From: Gymnodinialimonas sp. 202GB13-11
GTDB lineage: Bacteria > Pseudomonadota > Alphaproteobacteria > Rhodobacterales > Rhodobacteraceae
Direction of reading: 5' to 3'
Length of the DNA: 64,000 nucleotides
Assembly (NCBI RefSeq): GCF_040932485.1
Contig: NZ_JBFRBH010000001.1
Span: forward strand, 1,550,001-1,614,000
Part shown: positions 58,777 to 64,000 of the stretch, one piece after another
Layout of the letters: every line of letters begins with the position of its first letter
How positions within the stretch are numbered: the stretch's first letter is position 1
The notes under the pieces: generated by a model
The model's input: only the letters and a program-made list of their open reading frames with translations
Databases searched by the model: none
Told to the model about the DNA's origin: nothing
Made by a program: the position numbers and the translations under genes

Positions 58777-60348
58777 CTATTCCATTGGCCGAATAAGCGC
58801 TTCGATGTAGCTCTGTTCTTCGCTAGTGATCGCATACTTTTCGAAAAGTGCCTCATCTGTCCAGTGACGGTCCCAAGACTGCATAGGGACCCACGAGTAA
58901 GTTCCGTGCGTAGCGTGCTGTGTGATCTTCCGTAGAGAAACCAAAAACCGAAAGAAACGGGTCTTGTAATAGGACTGGATGCTCTCTGCCGCTGCCTGTG
59001 AGTCCACGTAGAAGAACAAAAATGATTGAGTGCAGACCGAAGGATTTGGAGCAATCTGCGACGGTCCAAGTACAATATCCACGCCGCTTTTTTCTCTCTC
59101 TCGCCCCGATCCTACAGCCGGAACTAGAAGTTTCCACGTATCGACCAGATGTGCACTTTTGGTAATTTTCTCACGCTCAATGAAGCCATGACTACGCTTC
59201 ATTTTTCGAATGTAGTAGAGCGGAACGTCCCCCGGTTTTTCTGTCTTGTGAAATCCATCAAAATTGGATGTCCAGCCAAACTCTTTGTCTCTCGCGAGAA
59301 TAGTATTAACGGATGGTTCACTGTGACTAAGTGTCTTTCGCAGGATGTCGAGCGCTCGGTCGTCTCGAACCAAAACATCAAATTCGTTGAGGTCTCGAAG
59401 CGATGGCCCAGAGATTTCTCCACCCCTAACCGTTGAAACCATACATTGGCCGTCATGCTCCGCGTCCCACAGGAAGTAACATGCCCCTCCATTAATGCCG
59501 ACCGAAGAGAATACTTCCGCAGCATTGGTATAGTCGACGAGGACTTTGAGGTGAGTATCGTTTAGCATCGTGTTGCGAAAATCGTTCAACCCAAGCCCAG
59601 TGGCCATCCAACGAGATGGAATAACCATTGATAGATACCGTGGCTGAAGGGCTTTGGCTTGTTCGACAAAGTGCTGATAAATTGGCACGTCACGCGTACC
59701 GCCATCGCTCGCGAGTTGATATGGTGGGTTCCCTACGATGACATCGAACTGCATGTCGCCTCCAAAAAGCGCCGAAACGCGCTCCCTAATATTGTTGGTG
59801 TGAATGAACGCATAGGCATGACTTTCTCGGTCTTCGCCTCGGTCCAGCGTCGATCTGCTCGCACCGCAGAAGGTGCACTTGCCTTGTTTGTTCCAGTTAT
59901 GCTCCACCCGTTCGAACCAGATATTGCCCGCCTCGGAATTGAAGCCGCGTGAAATCGAATGCGGCCCGTTCGCGTGTTTCGAGCAATAGAGCGAGCGCCG
60001 CGCCAGCATGGCCGTTAATTCGGTGATGCCAATGCCGTAGACCTGTCGCGTCAGGATGTGATCCACGCGCGCTTGCAATTCGGGCATCTGTGGCTCAAGG
60101 CCGACTATCAGGCGTTTTGTGATCTCCCGCAGGAACACCCCTGACTTGGTGCATGGATCAAGAAACCTGACGGACGGGTCGGCCCAAATGTTTGCGCCGT
60201 CATTGTCCGCTGCCCATGCCTCTGCCAGCGTGTCCAACATTCGGTTGGAAAACTCGGGAGGCGTGAACACTTCGTCGTTGGACAAGTTTGCAATACAGGA
60301 CAGAACGTCCGGGTTCCTGCCCCGGAGCGCAAAAGCAGCTTTGGTCAT
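58777..60348 (-). CDS. Eco57I-like N6-adenine DNA methylase
   Basis: 523 residues. SAM motif I is FLDPCTKSGVFL (62-73) and the catalytic motif IV is NPPY (207-210), giving the N6-adenine/gamma-like order. Between them lie Cys122-x2-His125 and Cys158-x2-Cys161, a possible zinc-binding insertion. The C-terminal ~300 residues are probably the target-recognition part. It would modify host DNA for the linked helicase. Overlaps the GIY-YIG gene as ATGA. Confidence 0.88.
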   Translation of the reverse strand: MTKAAFALRGRNPDVLSCIANLSNDEVFTPPEFSNRMLDTLAEAWAADNDGANIWADPSVRFLDPCTKSGVFLREITKRLIVGLEPQMPELQARVDHILTRQVYGIGITELTAMLARRSLYCSKHANGPHSISRGFNSEAGNIWFERVEHNWNKQGKCTFCGASRSTLDRGEDRESHAYAFIHTNNIRERVSALFGGDMQFDVIVGNPPYQLASDGGTRDVPIYQHFVEQAKALQPRYLSMVIPSRWMATGLGLNDFRNTMLNDTHLKVLVDYTNAAEVFSSVGINGGACYFLWDAEHDGQCMVSTVRGGEISGPSLRDLNEFDVLVRDDRALDILRKTLSHSEPSVNTILARDKEFGWTSNFDGFHKTEKPGDVPLYYIRKMKRSHGFIEREKITKSAHLVDTWKLLVPAVGSGREREKSGVDIVLGPSQIAPNPSVCTQSFLFFYVDSQAAAESIQSYYKTRFFRFLVSLRKITQHATHGTYSWVPMQSWDRHWTDEALFEKYAITSEEQSYIEALIRPME

Positions 60349-61274
60349 GGTGCCGTCGCCTGTCGCTCAGCAATTGCTTGCTGCCATTCATGATAGTTTT
60401 GCTTGGAGCCTTTTACCTTCCAACGTTCACGGCCATTGCTGGATTGATCCAAAATGATGGCGGCAGCGGCGGAAGGGCTGTTGAACCCCCATGGTTTGAC
60501 AAAGCGCATTCTGCCCGGACCGTCACTAACCAATACCCCGTTGGCCACTAGCTTGTCCTTAAGTGAGGCATACCCAGGATTTTGGACATAACCGGTGTCC
60601 GAAAGCGCCTCTGATCCCTCTAGAACCACAAACTCACCGTCTTCTTCGACCGCAGTCGCTTGAACCCCGCTCTTGTGGCGTATTTCAAATTGTGTCTCGC
60701 CGGATGTGCGCTCTTCAACAGATTTGGCCGTTTGAGTGACGGCCTTCGGTTGCGGCTTCAGCATGTCCAGACCGACCACCGGCAGAACAACCTGCAAGTT
60801 CGCGAGGAACTGTTCCATGTTCGCAACGTCAGCCTCAGGCAATCGGCGGCGAGTAGTGTCTGGCTGAGTGCCGTTGTCGAGGACGACGCGACCTGCATCA
60901 TTGGCGACTTGGATCAGTCTGGCTTCAAGATATTCTGCATGGCCCTTTGAAAGGTCATCGTCACTGGTCGTTACGGTAATGGCCGTTTCCCAGAAGTCTC
61001 GCTTTAGCGCACTCTGCTTGATGCGCTCTGCAACAGAATTTCCTGATCCTATGTAAACGCGCGTCCCACCCGGGCTTTCAGGGTCGGGACCGGCCAGAAT
61101 GTAAACTCCTGTCCGGTCAACTTCATGGCGAGCGGTCATCTCTCCAAATGCCGATGCGCCTGAAACAAAGAGCAGGCCGGTCCAGCCGTGAATAGTTGCT
61201 TTGCGAAGTCCCGTTGGCTTTCCGTCCACGAGAAAAAGTTGAATGGTTCGCCCCAAGGCCGCTCCAACACTCAT
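60345..61274 (-). CDS. GIY-YIG nuclease-family protein with DUF4357-like C-terminus
   Basis: 309 residues. GIY-YIG motifs are GVYIL (56-60), VYIGSG (73-78), the conserved Arg84 (AERIKQS) and Glu118 (HAEYLEARLI), in the right order and spacing for an active site. The C-terminal third (from about 230, ALSDTGYVQNPGYASLKDKLVANGVL) resembles DUF4357. It sits between two methylase genes with 4-base overlaps on both sides, so it is an integral part of the system. Confidence 0.85.
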   Translation of the reverse strand: MSVGAALGRTIQLFLVDGKPTGLRKATIHGWTGLLFVSGASAFGEMTARHEVDRTGVYILAGPDPESPGGTRVYIGSGNSVAERIKQSALKRDFWETAITVTTSDDDLSKGHAEYLEARLIQVANDAGRVVLDNGTQPDTTRRRLPEADVANMEQFLANLQVVLPVVGLDMLKPQPKAVTQTAKSVEERTSGETQFEIRHKSGVQATAVEEDGEFVVLEGSEALSDTGYVQNPGYASLKDKLVANGVLVSDGPGRMRFVKPWGFNSPSAAAAIILDQSSNGRERWKVKGSKQNYHEWQQAIAERQATAP

Positions 61275-61924
61275 TCGTTAACCTCAAGGGGTAAGTCAAT
61301 CTGTCTTGCTAAGTCTCTTATTGTCATTGGGGGATATGTCTTTGTCGGTCTAAATATTTCATGATTTCCAAGAGCCGCAAAAAGCGAACCCTCTGCATTA
61401 AATGCAGACGCACCGGTCAGAACATCTAATCGAAAATCGCGGCGTTGAAATTTACCCTTTCCCAAATAGCCCCATTCGGCAAATGAAATGGGAACGCTTT
61501 GAGAAGTCTGCATGTTCAGCGCATCGCCATGTACTAGGTTGGTCAAAAGAACATGTGACGCGGCACGGTATAGGTCATCATCTGGCGAAAGACGCAGATA
61601 TTCTGACAGCACCTCGAGCATGTTGGCCCGGCACTCGTCGATGTTGTCGGCTAGGATCTCGACGCCATAGCAGCACATTAGCCCCAACAGCGCATAGTGG
61701 CGCCGGTTGAAATCGGACTTACCAAACTTTACTTGCACAGCCGCAAGCTTGCGTTGCAGGACCGGCACGAGAAAGTTACCGCTGCCGCACGCAGGCTCAA
61801 GAAAGCGGGCATCGATCCGCTCGGTTTCGCCCTTCACGAGGTCAAGCATAGCGTTCACCATCCATTCGGGGGTAAAGACTTCGCCGTGGTCGGCGACACG
61901 TTGTTTCGAGCGGATCAGCACCAT
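61271..61924 (-). CDS. Small N6-methylase-fold protein lacking the NPPY motif
   Basis: 217 residues from the ATG at 61924 (KSKQRVADHGEVFTP-type opening, here RSKQRVADHGEVFTPEW). SAM motif I FLEPACGSGNFLVPVL is at 41-56 and is canonical. The chain ends about where motif IV (NPPY) would be expected: KFQRRDFRLDVLTGASAFN stands in its place. It is therefore not a complete methylase alone. It may bind SAM as a regulatory or structural partner of the full methylase. First gene of the operon. Confidence 0.85.
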   Translation of the reverse strand: MVLIRSKQRVADHGEVFTPEWMVNAMLDLVKGETERIDARFLEPACGSGNFLVPVLQRKLAAVQVKFGKSDFNRRHYALLGLMCCYGVEILADNIDECRANMLEVLSEYLRLSPDDDLYRAASHVLLTNLVHGDALNMQTSQSVPISFAEWGYLGKGKFQRRDFRLDVLTGASAFNAEGSLFAALGNHEIFRPTKTYPPMTIRDLARQIDLPLEVNE

Positions 61925-62063
61925 CAGGCAACTGTTACAGAATGGACAACGATGACCAAGAGATTCGAAGGAGAAAACGGGTCTGCATCGAATACTACAA
62001 ACTTGCATTGAACGCCCACGAACACCACATTGTGACTAACCATTCCGACCAGGCACAAGATAC

Positions 62064-63284
62064 ATGGCGTCTTACAGTGGGTTCTTACGGAAAGCGCCCA
62101 GCGCGCGTTTAAAGGCATTTCTCGCCGCCAACGGTGTTCAGGTGCCTGAGGATTTCGACTGGAATAGCGCTGGGCGCGGCACAGCGTTTGTCGAAGGTCT
62201 GAATGCGGTCATTGATGGCTTGCCTGCGCGCCAACAAGATCGGCTCAAGGCCGAGTTGGATCATCTGGCCAGCTTGACCAGTGACGCGGTGATGGTCAGC
62301 GCCGAGCAAGTCTGCCCGATTATGGGCATTGATCTGGAGGGCCTAGAAGGCGTCCAAGACGTGCTTTTGATGCTGGCGCTTGATCACCCGCAGGCCTTTG
62401 AACGCGTGGCCGTGCAAGCCTCGCTTAACCGGCGCACAGGCGGCAAAAATTGGTCGGCGTTCCAGTTCGATGATGGTGGAAAGGCGTGGGCTCTGGATGA
62501 TCAAACTGCGCGCGCGTTATTCGTGGCAGACGCGATTGCAATTCTGAACCTACCCGAACATCGCAAGCGAGAATCGGATTGGTATCGGGCTGTGCGAGTT
62601 CACCCCATCACGGGCGAGGAAACGGAGATCGTTCAGGCAACGATCTACGTAGAAGACCGCGCCGCAAGCGAATTGACTTTCGGACCGTCAGAGGGCTTGG
62701 AGCGGCAAGTGGTGCAGCGGGTCTTGGAGGTGGGAATCGCGTGCAATCCTGCCGAGCGTATCGTCGAGATTTGTGCCACCGGTGGGAAAAAGGTCCGCGA
62801 TGAATATGCGCAGGCATTCTCAAAGCATTTCGCACCGGGTTCAGAACCGCCCGTGGAAGCGCCGCGTCGAGAAGTTCTGCTGAACACGCTGCGCTCAAGC
62901 CCCGAATTTCCAGTTGAACCGGCAGATGGCATCGAGCGGGTTGAAGTGTCGTCGCTCGACTTTTTCTCAACTGGCGGCGGCTTTGCCCGGTTCGAGAAAC
63001 GCGGTGATGACGAAACGATCTATCAGTTTCTCGACCGACGGTTCGGGCATGTGTCCCCGCTCAACGCCGGTGGATGGCAGGTCGTCTCTGCCACGCTGCG
63101 GATTGTCATGGCGGCGCAAGGTGGCAAGCGCCGCCGCACGCTGACGGTAACCTTGCGAAGTCCGAATATCACCACGATCCCCAACAAGACGGAAGCGGAC
63201 CGCCAACTGGTGCTCAACCTGTTGGAACGATGGAACCTGATTGCGCCGCCCGCGCCTGAAATTGACGTGATCGAGGACGATTGA
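62064..63284 (+). CDS. Island protein of unknown function
   Basis: 406 residues, divergent from the methylase operon across 139 bases. No signal peptide, membrane segment or recognised motif. The N-terminal ~90 residues are helical; the C-terminal ~100 (about 295-395) mix strands and end with an Arg-rich GGKRRRTLTVTLRSPNITTIPNKTEADRQ stretch suggestive of nucleic-acid contact. The ribosome site is weak. Its position suggests membership in the same defence or mobility module. Confidence 0.75.
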   Translation: MASYSGFLRKAPSARLKAFLAANGVQVPEDFDWNSAGRGTAFVEGLNAVIDGLPARQQDRLKAELDHLASLTSDAVMVSAEQVCPIMGIDLEGLEGVQDVLLMLALDHPQAFERVAVQASLNRRTGGKNWSAFQFDDGGKAWALDDQTARALFVADAIAILNLPEHRKRESDWYRAVRVHPITGEETEIVQATIYVEDRAASELTFGPSEGLERQVVQRVLEVGIACNPAERIVEICATGGKKVRDEYAQAFSKHFAPGSEPPVEAPRREVLLNTLRSSPEFPVEPADGIERVEVSSLDFFSTGGGFARFEKRGDDETIYQFLDRRFGHVSPLNAGGWQVVSATLRIVMAAQGGKRRRTLTVTLRSPNITTIPNKTEADRQLVLNLLERWNLIAPPAPEIDVIEDD

Positions 63285-64000
63285 TTGAACGCGGTTTCCT
63301 TACTCTGTGAGATCATCGGGCAAACGGGAAAAGTCGCGGCGCAGGCATGTCGTGATGATGCGGGGTATGGCGCTTTGCTGGATGCAGGTTTGCTCAAAGG
63401 CGACGGCTTGGTGGAAGCGGTGCTCTGCGAGAATTGCGATGTTGCGCACGATGCCGAGATCGTCTTCGAGGGCGGTTCATACGGGCATTTTTGTCCGGAA
63501 CTAGGCTTTGTTTCCGTTGAGCGTGAGGACATTGTCGCCATCCGGCCCGACATTTCGGCGCTGGTGGAACACCTACGCGCCGCCTTTGAGTGTCCGCCGG
63601 GGGGCATTTCACAACTCGGGCCGCGCACATGGCGCGTCGGGCTGGCTGACACACCCGGCGGTCGAGCGGTTGTTTACTTCCACACCTGCCTTCAAAATGA
63701 CGATGATCTAGTCAGTCTTGAAAATGCGCTGCGCGCTGAAATCCGGCGCGACTACGTCCTTGTCGTCACCGCCGCTGGGCATTTGCCGTATCGTGAGGCC
63801 GCAACCTGCACCCTCGCCCAGCTGGTGCAGTTGGATTTGGGGACCGCGCACCTGCGAAACAGTGTGAGCGTGGCCGAAGCCGTAGGTGCGCCGCCAACCC
63901 CTACCGGTGGGCGACCGAGTGTTTACCGCGAGCGCTTGCAGGCTTTGCTTGCGGAACGTGCTGCGCAAGGATTGGCAGAGGATGGGCGCAACGAGGAGGC
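63285..64000 (+). CDS. Island protein with Cys cluster, 3' end outside the window
   Basis: The frame runs from TTG at 63285, immediately after the preceding stop, to the window edge (238 codons visible, no stop). A CENCDVAHD segment with a later Cys (GHFCPELGF) could bind zinc (about residues 49-71). Further on come RTWRVGLADTPGGRAVVYF and, near residue 215, GRPSVYRERLQAL, which could start a DNA-binding region. No family recognised. The TTG start and abutting genes indicate translational coupling. Confidence 0.7.
   Translation, partial: MNAVSLLCEIIGQTGKVAAQACRDDAGYGALLDAGLLKGDGLVEAVLCENCDVAHDAEIVFEGGSYGHFCPELGFVSVEREDIVAIRPDISALVEHLRAAFECPPGGISQLGPRTWRVGLADTPGGRAVVYFHTCLQNDDDLVSLENALRAEIRRDYVLVVTAAGHLPYREAATCTLAQLVQLDLGTAHLRNSVSVAEAVGAPPTPTGGRPSVYRERLQALLAERAAQGLAEDGRNEE

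Overview
The window is GC-rich (about 60% or more by eye), densely coded, and built from short operons with 4-base stop/start overlaps. Gene content (Ugp and TctABC uptake systems, FadR- and LacI-type regulators, an IorAB-type molybdenum hydroxylase, kynurenine genes, a SauS-like acylating dehydrogenase) fits an alphaproteobacterium of the Rhodobacterales (roseobacter-like). This placement rests on recalled family resemblance, not on a marker gene. No rRNA, tRNA or CRISPR array was seen.

Layout. 1-5.2 kb: the 3' part of an SDR gene faces a minus-strand catabolic operon (GntR regulator, DHDPS-family lyase, aldehyde dehydrogenase, FAD oxidoreductase) whose gene set resembles hydroxyproline degradation. 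5.2-11.2 kb: tryptophan dioxygenase and kynureninase lie directly behind a Mn/Fe-type ABC transporter, one permease of which carries a winged-helix tail; an inverted repeat precedes the transporter. 11.2-13.9 kb: an SHMT-like PLP enzyme and a membrane protein with five 32-residue repeats. 14-20 kb: the ugpBAEC glycerol-3-phosphate importer preceded by Pho-box-like sites, then mgsA and an L-threonate dehydrogenase-like gene. 20-27 kb: a monoheme c-type protein with a secreted partner, divergent from a GntR regulator; then an isoquinoline-oxidoreductase-type operon (FeS subunit, Mo subunit, diheme cytochrome, membrane protein) divergent from an AraC regulator.

27.4-41.6 kb: a two-gene surface module, an outer-membrane barrel protein followed by a 3,489-residue protein with about 24 DUF11-like repeats that themselves form a higher-order duplication. 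42.3-47.3 kb: an RND pump and adaptor divergent from a TetR regulator with a clear palindromic operator. 47.4-54.5 kb: a LacI regulator divergent from a tripartite tricarboxylate transporter (TctABC) followed by an acylating aldehyde dehydrogenase and an acyl-CoA ligase, resembling the sulfoacetate (sau) route without xsc.

55.0-64.0 kb: a P4-type integrase opens a genomic island that runs off the window. It carries a compact restriction-modification-like operon: a small methylase fold without the NPPY motif, a GIY-YIG/DUF4357 protein, a full N6-adenine methylase with a possible zinc insertion, and an SF2 helicase with an N-terminal GIY-YIG-like domain. Two unrecognised genes diverge from it. 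This module and the giant-repeat/barrel pair are the best candidates for poorly described biology here.
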